A stretch of DNA of 64,000 bases from contig JAXCGZ010011579.1 in the NCBI GenBank assembly GCA_037179515.1, forward strand, positions 1-64,000, given 5' to 3'. The notes beneath the pieces were generated by a model. The model saw nothing but the letters and a program-made list of their open reading frames with translations, was not told the origin of the DNA and did no database searches. This document shows positions 24,036 through 34,342 of the stretch, piece after piece (position 1 is the stretch's first letter; the number at the start of each line of letters is the position of its first letter). The translations under genes and the position numbers were made by a program. Origin of the DNA: Halocaridina rubra. Its lineage: Eukaryota > Arthropoda > Malacostraca > Decapoda > Atyidae.

Positions 24036-25847
24036 AACACTTGCACGACAAGTACAGCCAGCGACAAGCGGTCCTTCGTCGAATGTCGGGCCTCTACGAT
24101 GGTGCATCATTTAATGTTCTTAGAAGCTTCTATGTACAAGCCATGTGCAGAATCATAGACTATGCTTGTTCCACACTCTGGCTACGAAAAGACCAACAGC
24201 AGGACAAGATAGAAGTAATTCAAAACAAGGCCATGCGTACCATGCTAGGAGCCCCCATGTGGACCAAGAGAGAAAACATCCAGATGGAATCGGGACTCAT
24301 ACCACTCAAACTCAGAGCTCAGCAAAGGCTGACCCTCTTTGTGGCCAAAACCACCACTGCCCAACATAAATGCCTCGCTGGCACAAATCTCCATCTAGCC
24401 CTCAATCACCACCCCAACCACCATCCTAGAACCTGGGCAGACAAGGTCTGCGCTAGCCTGCAAGCACTGCCAGTCAGGGAGAGCATCCTAGCCAAGACAC
24501 AGGACACTCCGCTTCCTGAATACCGATGCCCACCCCCTTGGAATGACCAACCACTCGACATAAAGATCGAGCTCCCTGACTACCCCAAAAGCTTGGTAAA
24601 TCCGCTAGTCCTTAAAAACATATACAAGTACAAAATTCAAAGCTGGAGCAGGCCAAACCCCCAAGTCTACTACACTGACGGTTCAGTCAATCAAGAAACT
24701 GGAGCCTCAACCACCGCCTTCACCACTGGAAACCACGTCCTATCCTGGAGACTGTCAAACTCCTGCTCATCGCTCCAGACTGAGCTTGTTGCCATAGCCA
24801 ATGTCCTCGACTTCTTCATCCAGCAAGGAGCTGACCATGCCCTAATTCTCTCTGACTCTAAAAGCGCCTTACAGGCCATCAAGAAGCCACTCCTCAGAGA
24901 CAATGTGCGTATCATCACCACCATCCTCAGCCACTTTCACAGGACAACCAACCTTGGAAAAGCCATCACTCTTGCCTGGATTCCCAGCCACGTCGGCGTC
25001 AAGGGAAATGAGGAAGCCGATCAAGCCACCAAACAAGCCACTCTTAGAGAAGAAATCCAAATATCTCTGCCTCCTAGGATTCAACAGATAAAAAACAAAG
25101 CCAGCAAGTCACTCCTTAACGCCTTAATAACCAAACACAACCTGTGCACAGACATTGGCTCCCCCTCCACCTGGTGGTACAAAGCCACCACTGATCTTCA
25201 GTGAATCACCCTGCCTAAGAACCTTCGACGGCGGTCAATGTGTACCGTCTGAGACTCGGGTACAAGTGCACATGGCGAATAGTGGATGATATCATTAGGG
25301 AATGCACCTTTTGCCAGGTAGCCTCACCACATCCACTGCTCCACTACATCCTCGAATGTGATTCCTTTTCAGAAATTCGACGGAAAACTGGTGCCCCCGC
25401 AACATCCAGCGAAGATCCAAATGCCCTTTATGTTGCTAGCTCCATAATCAGACTAGCAACAAACAACTACATGAACAGTCTACTAAATATCATCAGCCAA
25501 TACCCTCCACCAAGATAACCATGTAATAACTCTCTCTCACCACCAAAACAGGAATTCATTAAAATTATTTGATGTAAACTAATAATCCTCAACTGAACAC
25601 TTACGTTTTCCATTATCTTTACAGTTTTGCACAACCTCATCTACGGGCCAAAATAGGAAAGTCTGATCGCCCTCAAGAGTGAATACCACCAACAATAACC
25701 AGATTTCACCCCACCTCATCACCAAATAGGAAAGCCTATTCACCCTCAAGAGCGAATACCACCTCCAATCAACAAAATCTTACCCCACCAGCGGGCGACA
25801 AGGGAAGGTCCGCTCACCCTCAAGGGAGAACATCAAAGAAAAAAAAA
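24036..25847 (+). mobile_element. I-clade LINE, 5'-truncated
   Basis: A 3' portion of a LINE with an RNase H domain, inserted in the gypsy integrase gene in opposite orientation. It ends in an A-rich stretch (CATCAAAGAAAAAAAA) at about 25,847. The 3' region (25,650-25,840) holds three related segments with GGAAAG...CACCCTCAAG..GAATACCACC, a local tandem repeat of about 75-80 bp. Confidence 0.75.
24041..25518 (+). pseudogene. I-clade ORF2 C-terminus: RT connection, RNase H, zinc-knuckle
   Basis: 24,041-25,204 is open and 25,240-25,518 continues after a TGG-to-TGA stop and a frameshift. It contains the post-RT region (SFYVQAMCRIIDYACSTLW), then an RNase HI domain with its acidic residues in place: YYTDGSVNQ, LQTELVAIANVL, LILSDSKSALQAI and WIPSHVGVKGNEEADQA. 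The C-terminus has CX2CX9HX4C (CTFC to YILEC), a motif usual in I/Jockey-group LINEs. RNase H would remove RNA from the RNA:DNA hybrid during integration. RT catalytic motifs are missing because of the 5' truncation. Confidence 0.82.
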
Positions 25848-26094
25848 TCAGGCAACATTAGATCTAACTTAGTCCTAATCCTCTTTCCCATCAACAAAAC
25901 TGATGGTTTCATACCCGTAGTTGCATGCAAAGTAGTTCGATAACTTAAGAGAAATTTACTTATGCTAGTAGGAATAGTAGCATGCGAGGCGTGTCGACAT
26001 TTCATATTATGCTTAAATGTCTGGACAAATCTTCCAGCCTTCCCTTTTGTGGCAGGATGATACGGAGCAGAAAAGGTGCGTAGAATACCATTGA
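25848..26094 (-). pseudogene. gypsy integrase core, C-terminal half
   Basis: It reads FFNGILRTFSAPYHPATKGK, then RFVQTFKHNMK, LLSYRTTLHATTGMKPSVLL and GKRIRTKLDLMLPD. This is the conserved stretch after the second catalytic Asp of gypsy integrases. The conserved glutamate position before RFVQTFK has been replaced (KAGRFVQ where AERFVQ-type sequence is usual), another sign of inactivity. It is separated from the first half by the CR1 at 26,095-27,592. Confidence 0.75.
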
Positions 26095-27592
26095 AAAAAT
26101 GCGCAAACTCAATATCGGTGGCACTAAGTATCATATTAAAAAGTCACTGGAGTCAGGGGAGATTCCAAGATGCTGGAAACAAGCAAATGTGATACCTATC
26201 TTCAAAAAGGGAAGGAGGGATACGGCTCTGAACAATAGACCAGTTTCCTTGACCAGCATAGTTTGCAAAGTTATGGAGAAACTACTAAGGATACATATCT
26301 CTCTTCACTTGGAATCCTTCAACTTTTTGTCAATGAGGCAACATGGCTTCAGAGAAGGTAGATCAACAGTAACAAACTTATTAGAATTTTATGATGAGGT
26401 AAGCCAAATCTTACAGGAAAGAGAGGGCTGGGCAGATTGCATATTCCTAGACTTCCAGAAAGCGTTTGACACTGTTCCACATGGGAGACTTATTAGGAAG
26501 CTGCAAGCAATGGCTAGAATAGGTGGAAATGTTTTGGAATGGTTAAAAACTTACTTAGAAGGAAGGGAACAGAGGGTTAGAGTAAGACACTCAGTGTCTG
26601 AATGGAGAAGAGTTAGTAGTGGAGTTCCACAGGGTTCAGTTTTAGGGCCACTTTTGCTTTGTATATGTATATGACCTACTAGAGTCTGTAAATTCATTCA
26701 TGAATATGTTTGCAGATGATGCAAAGATTGTGAAGAAAGTAAAAAACGAGAACAATGGTAGACAACTTCAGGAGGATCTAAATAATCTGCATGAGTGGTC
26801 AGAAAAGTGGCTAATGATATTCAATACTTCAAAATGTAAGGTAATGAGAATGGGTACAAGTGCAAGAAGGCCCAAGCTTGACTATTCGGTGGCTGGAGTA
26901 CAACTTCAAGAGACAGAGAATGAGAGAGATCTAGGAGTAAACATACTGGCAGATTTGTCTACATATAAATGGCATAGTAAGGGCAGCATATGCATTCTTA
27001 TCAAATGTAAGGGTAGCCTTCGGGCACATGGACAAGAAAATGTTCAGAAATATTTATGTAATCTATGTGAGGCCAAAAATCGAATATGCAGCCCCCTTTT
27101 GGAATCCACACTTGAAAAAGCACATAGCTAAGCTTGAAAAAGTTCAAAGACATGCCACGAAACTGGTGCCAGAAATACGCAATCTCAGTTATGATGAGAG
27201 GCTGAGGGAATTAGACTTACCATCACTCGAAGCTAGAAGATTGAGGGGGGATATGGTGACAGTCTTTAAATTTCTTCATGGTTATGATAGAGTGGATAGG
27301 GATCGATATTTTAATATGGCTGGCTCTAGAACTAGAGGTCATAGTTTGAAGCTTGGTAAGAAAACTTCTTTGCAGGATGTAAGGAAATACTTTTTCAGTG
27401 TAAGAGTAGTTGATAATTGGAATTGGCTAAGCAAGGAGGTAGTTAATGCTATCTCGATCCATAGTTTTAAGGACAGGTATGATAAGTATCACTAAGTCTA
27501 AAATGGAACCGATCAGGAGACGGGAAGATACGAGCTTTGGGCTCTTTCCCGTAAACACAATTAGGTAAGTACAATTAGGTAAGTACATCCAA
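26095..27592 (+). mobile_element. CR1 LINE copy inserted in gypsy integrase
   Basis: 5' truncated in the early RT domain (KKCANSISVALSII region). Three frames cover it: 26,099-26,674 (motifs A and B, intact LDFQKAFDTVPHG and [13 protein letters not shown]), 26,700-26,960 (FADDAKIV, thumb) and 27,028-27,495 (C-terminal domain). A small indel in the GPLLFL segment and a 6-7 bp loss near 26,960 break the frame. The tail consists of ACAATTAGGTAAGT units, the GT variant. Flanks on both sides carry A-runs of six or more, so a target duplication of A-rich sequence is possible. Confidence 0.85.
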
Positions 27593-30388
27593 AAAATTTT
27601 TGAATGCCTGACAAAAAACTGAGGACCATTATCAGATACTATGTACCCAGGCAGACCATGGGTTGCAAAAAGCGGCATTAGCGCATTGATGGTGCAAAGT
27701 TAGGTAGTTGCCTGCATTGGAATGATATCTGGCCACTTACTGTAAGCATCGACAACAATTAAGTAAGAATATCCAAGAAATAGGCCAGAAAAATGAATGT
27801 GTAGCCGTTGCCAAGCATGTCTAGGATATTCCCGGTGGTGCAAATGTGCTGGTTTGGGATTATATTGATTGATGGAACAAGTCGTACATTTCCAAACAAA
27901 CATTTCAATGTTCTTGTCCATTCCCGGCCACCACATGTAACTTCTAGCTATTGCTTTAAATCTTACAATGCCCTAGTAATCCTCATGTGGATCAGTGAGT
28001 ACCTGTTTCCTAAGCTGCTCAGGAACAACAACTCTGGCCCCACGTAATTTGCAATCCTGTTCCGCACTAAGTTCAGACCATACTGCCACATATGGTTTAC
28101 ATTCTTCCTGAATCATTGTTGAACCTTGACCAGTAAGTAAATGCTGAAGTATCTTGGACAATATTGGATCCTGTTTTGTGCTTTTAGCTATATGTTTAGC
28201 TGTGCTGGGCAAGTTGTAGCTATCTAACAACAAAATACTGACATCATGATCCGTAGAAGGTTCATCTATGGGTAAACGAGATAGTGCATCTGCATTTCCT
28301 ATCTTGGTAGTAGACTCGTACTCTAATGTATAATTATAAGCTGTCAAAACGATATCCCACTTTTGTAGTCGTGCAGCAACTAGAGTAAATCTGCTTTTGG
28401 ATCTAAAATGGCTAATAGTGGTTTGTGGTCAGTGACTAACTTAAATTCCTTCCTGACGTATAGGTATATGTGGAATTTTTTTACAGCATACACTAGTGCA
28501 AGGCCCTCCTTTTCAATTTGTGAATAGGTTTTTTCTGCCTTATTCAATAATCTAGATGCATAAGCAATTGGCCTTTCTGTGCCATCGGGCATGACATGAG
28601 CTAAACTTGTACCTAAGCCTACCTGTGAGGCGACACACACTAGTATTACAGGCAAGTTCATTCTGAAATGCGTCAAGAGCTTTATAGAAGTTATTTTTGC
28701 TTTTATCTTCTCAAATGACTGCTGACATTTCATTGATCAGTGCCATGCTACGTCTTTGTTTAACAGTCAATATAGTGGTTCTGCTAGGGTAGCTAAGTCT
28801 TTAATGAACATTCTGTAAAATGTCACAAGTCCTAAAAATGACTGTAGCTCCTTGACATTTTCAGGCACTTTTGCTGACTGTACTGCCTTGACTTTGTCAT
28901 CTGCCTTGTGAATACCCTGGTCATTTATTTTGAACCCTAAATATTCAAATGCTAAAAGTTTAATATGACAATTGGTCTTTTTATTTTCATTCCATTTTCT
29001 TGGATGTGTTTCAATGCTGCTACTAGTCTTTCATGATGCTCTCTGTTGTCCTTTCCTGCTACTAATATGTCATCAATGAAACAAAATACTCTGGGCAATC
29101 CATTGAATATCTTATCCATGGCTTGCCACCATATTGTGAGACTACTGGCTACTCCATATGGTTGTTTTTTGGGACGAAATAACCCTAAATGAGTATTCAT
29201 TGTACAGTATTCTTGTGACTTGTCATCCATGACTAACTGCTAAAAGGCATGTTTTAAGCCAATTTTTGCAAAGACCTTACATTCTCCAAGGGCTGCAGAC
29301 ATGTTTGTAGGGTTGGGTAGAGGGTATTGGGCTATTTGTAACTGTGGGTCTAGTATTACCTTATAATCTCCACACAAGCTGACACCTTCATCTTGTTTTG
29401 CTACTGGATCTAAAAGGGTTTCCCAGTCTGAATATATTACTTTCTCCCATGTGCCTTCTGCTTCTAACCTTTTAATTTCCTGTTCAACTGAGGCCTTTAA
29501 AGCAAATGGAATAGGTCTAGGAGCAAAAAACTTGGGTGTTGCATCAGATTTCAGAACTAAGGTTGCCTTTGTGTTTTTTACTGTGACATGTCCTTCTGTA
29601 AAAATCTCCTTAAATTCTGAAATTACATCACTCACAGGGGTAACAGTTTTATGTTCTACCCTCAGAATCTTCAAAATTTCAGACAATTTTAACTGAAAAT
29701 GTTTCAACCAATCTAAAGCCATTAATGTCTTACCTTGACCTTTCACAATGGTGAGGGGCAGACCTTGTGCTGTCTGCTGATCATACTGAATATTAACCTT
29801 GGCTGAACCTACTACCTTGCTGCTGTGTGCATTGTGATCCCACAGAACTTTATTTCAAGCTTCTGTGGACAAATGAGGTATTTTGCGTGACACCTCTTCT
29901 AACATCACAGAGACGTCTACTGCTGTGTCAAGTTGCATGACAACCAGCACACTGTTTATGCTTACTGTAATCATTAACCTCTTGTCTTTACTCCTTATAG
30001 AGTTAATTTGAAAAGCAGATTCTGGTTTACTACTGTCTAATTGCTCTGTTGGCTCATCTAACTGACCATTCTGTTTTACTGAGGTATAATTGATGTGTTT
30101 CTCTGTTTTGCAGAGCCTACACTTGTTACTGAAATGATACTTGCATCCACAACTGTTTCATTTCTTGCCACTTGCTGGACACTCTGTCCTGTCACTAGGA
30201 TGATGACCTGCCTTACCACACCTGAAACATGGTTTTGTATTTGTGGATTGTTTACCCTCAGGTTTCGTTTGAGCTGTTGTGTTTTTACCTTGTTACCATA
30301 GCCGTTTACTATATTGGGAGGACACTTTATTGACCTAAGAATTATTTTGTGAACCCTCAGTGGCTTGAGCTTGAGAATTTGCTGCTTC
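27593..30388 (-). pseudogene. gypsy gag end, protease, RT, RNase H and integrase N-terminal half
   Basis: A degenerate polyprotein read right to left. A nucleocapsid-like Cys/His region (CFRCGKAGHH, KKCNSCGCKYHFSNKC) lies at about 30,100-30,230. The protease site LDTAVDVSV shows the DTG Gly changed to Ala. RT (29,240-29,746 and 28,952-29,230) has FCFIDDILVAG kept, but motif A reads FAKIGLKHAF, so the catalytic Asp is Gly, followed by a stop. RNase H (28,380-28,733) contains LVTDHKPLLAIL. The connector has NADALSRLP. In the integrase (27,595-27,936) the zinc-binding CTTCS is present, but the first catalytic Asp is His (LHIHFSGLF); SDNGPQFF is kept. At least six frame breaks are seen. Confidence 0.82.
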
Positions 30389-30482
30389 AAGAAAAGTAGA
30401 TGGTTGTAAAGATCCATGAAGCTTTATAATTGTCTATAATGTGTAGTCATTATAATACATATCCCATCCTCATCGCCACTAT
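30389..30482 (-). promoter_or_regulatory. gypsy primer-binding site and leader
   Basis: Next to the LTR edge at 30,480 the minus strand reads TGGCGATGAGGATGGGAT (30,478 to 30,461). This has the TGG start of a tRNA-primed reverse-transcription site and resembles the complement of tRNA-Ser 3' ends (family knowledge, not checked by search). The following ~90 bp closely resemble an internal part of the LTR itself (23,205-23,290). Confidence 0.55.
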
Positions 30483-30516
30483 TATGTTTCTTACCTGTTC
30501 AAGATAAGTAGGTGGA
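30480..30516 (-). repeat. gypsy 5' LTR, part 1 (split by CR1)
   Basis: TATTATGTTTCTTACCTG onward matches the edge of the LTR at 23,185, with TG changed to TA. It continues at 31,391 after the CR1. About 30 bp found in the other LTR are missing at the insertion point. Confidence 0.7.
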
Positions 30517-31390
30517 TGTGATTACCTAATTGTGATTACCTAATTGTGTTTACGGGAAAGAGCCCAAAGCTCGTATCTTCCCGTCTCCTCATCGGTTCCA
30601 TTTTATACTTAGTGATACTTATCAAACCTGTCCTTAAAACTATGGATTGAGATAGCATTAACTACCTCCTCGCTTAGCCAATTCCAATTATCAACTACTC
30701 TTACACTGAAAAAGTATTTCCTTACATCCTGCAAAGAAGTTTTCTTACCAAGCTTCAAACTATGACCTCTAGTTCTAGAGCCAGCCATATTAAAATATCG
30801 ATCCCTATCCACTCTATCATAACCATGAAGGAATTTAAAGACTGTCACCATATCCCCCCTCACTCTTCTAGCTTCCAGTGATGGTAAGTCTAATTCCCTC
30901 AGCCTCTCATCATAATTGAGATTGCGTGTTTCTGGCACCAGTTTCGTGGCATGTCTTTGAACTTTTTCAAGCTTAGCTATGTGCTTTTTCAAGTGCGGAT
31001 TCCAAAAGGGTGCTGCATATTCGAGTTTTGGCCTCACATAGGTTACATAAATATTTCTGAACATTTCCTTGTCCATGTGCCTGATGGCTACCCTTACATT
31101 TGATAAGAAAGCATATGCTGCCCTTACTATGCCATTTATATGTATTTCTGGAGACAAATCTGCCAGTATGTTTACTCCTAGATCTCTCTCATTTTCTGTC
31201 TCTTGAAGTTGTACTCCAGCCACCGAGTAGTCAAGCTTGGGCCTTCTTGCACTTGTATCCATTCTCATTACCTTACATTTTGAAGTATTGAATTTCATTA
31301 GCCACTTTTCTGACCACTCATGCAGATTATTTAGATCCTCCTGAAGTTCTCTACCATTGTTCTCGTTTTTTACTTTCTTCACAATCTTTG
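30517..31390 (-). mobile_element. CR1 LINE, young truncated copy in gypsy LTR
   Basis: The two tail units at 30,517-30,545 mark the 3' end. The 5' truncation at 31,390 falls within the catalytic FADD motif. The remaining frame (30,609 to about 31,390) is open from KIVKKVKNEN to the native stop after DRFDKYH, giving about 260 codons of thumb and C-terminal domain. The absence of lesions suggests a recent insertion. Confidence 0.85.
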
Positions 31391-31733
31391 TGTATACTGT
31401 GCAGTCATAATAATACATATCCCATTCTCGTCATTAATGTTAAAGAGATGAAGTGGGGTGGATATGTATACATAACTATACTGTAACTGTTTTTATTTCA
31501 TTACGCCATTTACAGAAAAGTCCAAATTCTAATACTGAAGAAAATATATAGATAATATGAGAACAATCAGTAATACTAGCTAATACTAAAACATTTAATG
31601 AAAGGATCTAAACCATTATGTGAAGGATCGAAATATACTATTTGAGGTTGACAAACCTAAATAATAGAAAACACTTTCTGAGATACAATAGAACACTTAA
31701 TACTGGTTAAAGGGGGGTATCTTAGACACAACA
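31391..31733 (-). repeat. gypsy 5' LTR, part 2
   Basis: Remainder of the LTR, ending TTAGACACAACA at 31,733 next to the ACAAC target duplication. Confidence 0.75.
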
Positions 31734-32050
31734 ACAACCTGAATGAATTAAATATTTGTTCACTACGCTCCTCTGAGAGAGACGAGATTGCAGCTTGGAA
31801 TGTCCAAATAAAGGAAAACATTGAACAGTTTAGAAAAGAGTTTGAGGAGCTAAATATGGATCATGAGACCGCGAAAGCTTCCTTTGCAAATGAAGTAAAG
31901 GGAAATGTGGAAGTAAAAGAGACTGTGAGGGTGGCGGCACTGGAAAAAGAACAAACTACTGACTATGAAGAAACTGTAATAGAAAAAATGAAAAATGTTG
32001 TGATGAAAATGAACTTGAATAAAAGACAGTGGTAGTCTCAGGGATAAGTG
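31734..32050 (+). pseudogene. CR1-like ORF1 fragment, right half (coiled coil)
   Basis: An open plus-strand frame from the gypsy target duplication: NLNELNICSLRSSERDEIAA, then WNVQIKENIEQFRKEFEELN, VKGNVEVKETVRVAALEKEQ and a TAG at about 32,034. The charged heptad pattern suggests a coiled coil, as in LINE ORF1 nucleic-acid chaperones. Because it runs into CR1 RT at about 32,075 in the same orientation, I infer CR1 ORF1 with an internal deletion removing the endonuclease and most of RT. Confidence 0.55.
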
Positions 32051-32074
32051 AATCCCAGGAGTCACCATGAAGAG

Positions 32075-33062
32075 CTAGCAGTGGAGTTCCACAGGTTTCA
32101 GTTTGAGGGCCACTTTTGTTCCTTGTATACGTAAATGATCTACCAGAGTCTGTAAATTCATTCATGAATATGTTTGCAGATGATGCAAAGATTGTGAAGA
32201 AAGTAAAAAACGAGAACAATGGTAGAGAACTTCAGGAAGATGTAAATGGTCTTTATGAGTGGTCAGAGAAGTGGCTAATGAAATTCAATACTTCAGAATG
32301 TAAGGTAATGAGAATGGGTACAAGTTCAAGTGGGCCCAAGCTTGACTACTCGGTGGTAGGAGTACAATTTCAAGAGAAAAAGAATGAGAGAGATCTAGGA
32401 TTAAACATACCGGCCGAGTTGTCTCCAGAAATTCATATAAATGGCATAGTAAGGGCAGGATATGCTTTCTTAACTAATGTAAGGGTAGCCCTCAGGCACA
32501 TGGACTAGGAATTGTTCAGAAATATTTATGTAACCAATGTGAGACCAAATCTTGAATATGAAGCCCCCTTTAGGAATTTGCACTTGAAAAAATGCATAGG
32601 TAAGATGGAAAAAGTTCAAAGACATGCCATGATGCTGGTGCCAGAAATACGCATTCTCAGTTATGATGAGATTCTGAGGGTATTAGACTTACCATCACTC
32701 GAAGCTAGAAGATTGAGGTGGGATATGATGCTAGATTTTAAATTCCTTCATGGTTGTGACAGAGTGGATTGGGATCGATATTTTGATATGGTTGGCACTA
32801 GAACTAGAGGTCATAGTTTTAAGCTTCTTATGAAAACTTCTTTGCAGGATGTAAGGAGGTACTTTTTTTTAGTGTAAGAGTAGCTGATAACTGGTATTGG
32901 TTAAGCTAGGAGGTAGTTAATGCTAACTCAATCCATAGTTTTAAGGACAAGTATGATAAGGATCACTATGTGCAAAATGAAACCAACCAGGAGACGGGAA
33001 TTTACGAGCTTGGGGCTCTTCCCGTAAGCACAGCTAGGTAATTATAATTAGGAAATTACACA
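32075..33062 (+). pseudogene. CR1 LINE RT C-terminal part and tail
   Basis: Begins at SSGVPQ. It has a stop just before [19 protein letters not shown], then a frame to 32,508 with FADDAKIV and the thumb. A TAG at 32,506 interrupts before MFRNIYVTNVRPNLEYEAPF (32,512-32,877). The divergence from other copies (for example EAPFRNLHL where APFWNPHL is usual) shows age. Tail units lie near 33,035-33,062. Confidence 0.78.
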
Positions 33063-33336
33063 AAACATTGAACGGGAGAGAAAATGTAGGATTTTGATTA
33101 TGGGAGATTTTAATCATAGAGAGATAGATTGGATAAATCTGGACCCACACAGTGGGAATGACTAATTCAGGGCAAGATTTCTATATTGTGTACAAGGGAA
33201 TTTTCTACTTCAACATGTACTGGAACCAACGAGGGCCAGGGGTGGGGATGAGCTATCTCTGTTTGATCTAGTATTCATAGCAAATGTGTTGGATATTGAA
33301 AATAATGAGCATGAACAACCAATTGGAAAGAATGAC
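33063..33336 (+). pseudogene. CR1 LINE, left part: endonuclease C-terminus
   Basis: It reads RILIMGDFNHREIDWINLDP, then RARFLYCVQGNFLLQHVLEP and LSLFDLVF, to IGKNDC. GDFN and the DLVF block are conserved features of the EEP domain. It is interrupted at 33,336 by the 913-bp-LTR element and resumes at 40,817. Confidence 0.78.
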
Positions 33337-34249
33337 TGTCGTATGACTTCCGTCATACTGAAGCCGGAATCTGAAACTTGTAACAAATCTTGAGGGGTAA
33401 CGGTTGGTCGAGGGCACAGATATTTTATTACATGCCCTCACTTTTATTGAGTTTTGGGTGCAGACCATGTTTTCCCTTGGGACCACCAAGATTTGTGGCT
33501 AGGCACCTGGAACTAACCGCTGGCGCCATGCACCCCCCCCCCAAGAGGCCTACAGGATAAGGGACCCTCGGTCCTCGAAAACACCACAAGTCGTGAAGAG
33601 AAACATGAGAGGCTAGAAGTCAAGCGTGAAATAGAATACTCTCCCAATTGTTTTCTGCGGTACAGCCAAGGTACAGCCAATATTTGTAGAAAGTGTCAAG
33701 GAGATATACGACCGGACCCATGAGACTTGGCATCCGACATGGAGTGCCTGAGGAGGGTGGGAAAGGCCAAGAAGTTAGCCAATTCCTAAACCACAAGAAA
33801 CACAAACATTTAACCCGTACGTATGTACATGCCCTGGAGAGATACCCAATAGCCACGCTCTGACCTGGAACTTTTCCGTTCTATAGGTTTATTGAAATAG
33901 TCCCTCCCCGAAATAGGGAGGGACTCCACTTCGAACCTGGCGTTGATTTGCAGGACTGGATGTCACTCGAGTTCATTGGCAGGATTGGATGTTAAGCCAC
34001 GCCCTGCCCCGGGGGTATTTCAAGAACCACCCAGGGCAGACACAGTTAGTTAGAACTTTGCCCGGGGCACGAATAGATCATAGATTGTGATAGTCATAGG
34101 GTGGGGGCATTGAGGCGTCGAATGTGTTGTACTCTAGAATAAATTAAGATAAAGGAACCACTGCTTGTCCATTCTTACCTTGCACCCTTCTGGTACTAAT
34201 ATTAACGTGGTGAAATAATAATTATAACGTAGTGATTAACACTACGTCA
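33337..34249 (+). repeat. 5' LTR of the LARD-like element
   Basis: TG...CA termini. It contains a poly-C run (10 C), a GC-rich CCTGCCCCGGGGG segment and an AATAAA at 34,138-34,143 likely to serve polyadenylation. Confidence 0.9.
34138..34143 (+). promoter_or_regulatory. Polyadenylation signal in LTR
   Basis: AATAAA about 106 bp before the LTR end. The identical motif lies in the right LTR at 40,703-40,708, where it would terminate the element transcript. Confidence 0.5.
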
Positions 34250-34270
34250 GTGGTGGCAGCGCAGTACGGA
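34250..34270 (+). promoter_or_regulatory. Candidate primer-binding site
   Basis: TGGTGGCAGCGCAG starts one base after the LTR end, where a tRNA 3'-end complement (beginning TGG) is expected. The tRNA identity was not determined. Confidence 0.5.
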
Positions 34271-34342
34271 TCATCACGCCCGGAAAACATACGAAGAGAC
34301 TCTCATATCAGAAGAAACCAGTGCGAAGAAAAGAAAATAAGA

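Larger units (their letters stand above)
23185..31733 (-). mobile_element. Ty3/gypsy LTR retrotransposon, old and multiply interrupted
   Basis: Both ends are visible: the LTR at 23,185-23,535 and the split LTR at 30,480-30,516 / 31,391-31,733. They are flanked by ACAAG (23,180-23,184) and ACAAC (31,734-31,738), a 5-bp target duplication with one change. The order on the minus strand is: LTR, primer-binding site, zinc-knuckle remnant, protease, RT, RNase H, integrase, LTR. Insertions: an I-clade LINE (24,036-25,847), CR1 (26,095-27,592) and CR1 (30,517-31,390). Most of gag is missing. Catalytic residues are lost in RT and integrase, so it is dead. Confidence 0.85.

Noticed and set aside
23631..24110. 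Independent host gene of 159 aa
   Set aside because: The YYDVRVNGNVMKRQMDQLN segment fits the end of a gypsy pol, and its N-terminal part runs into the I-clade LINE.
33620..33856. 78-aa frame repeated in both LTRs (also 40,185-40,421)
   Set aside because: Conserved only because the LTRs are near-identical; no motif and no start context of note.
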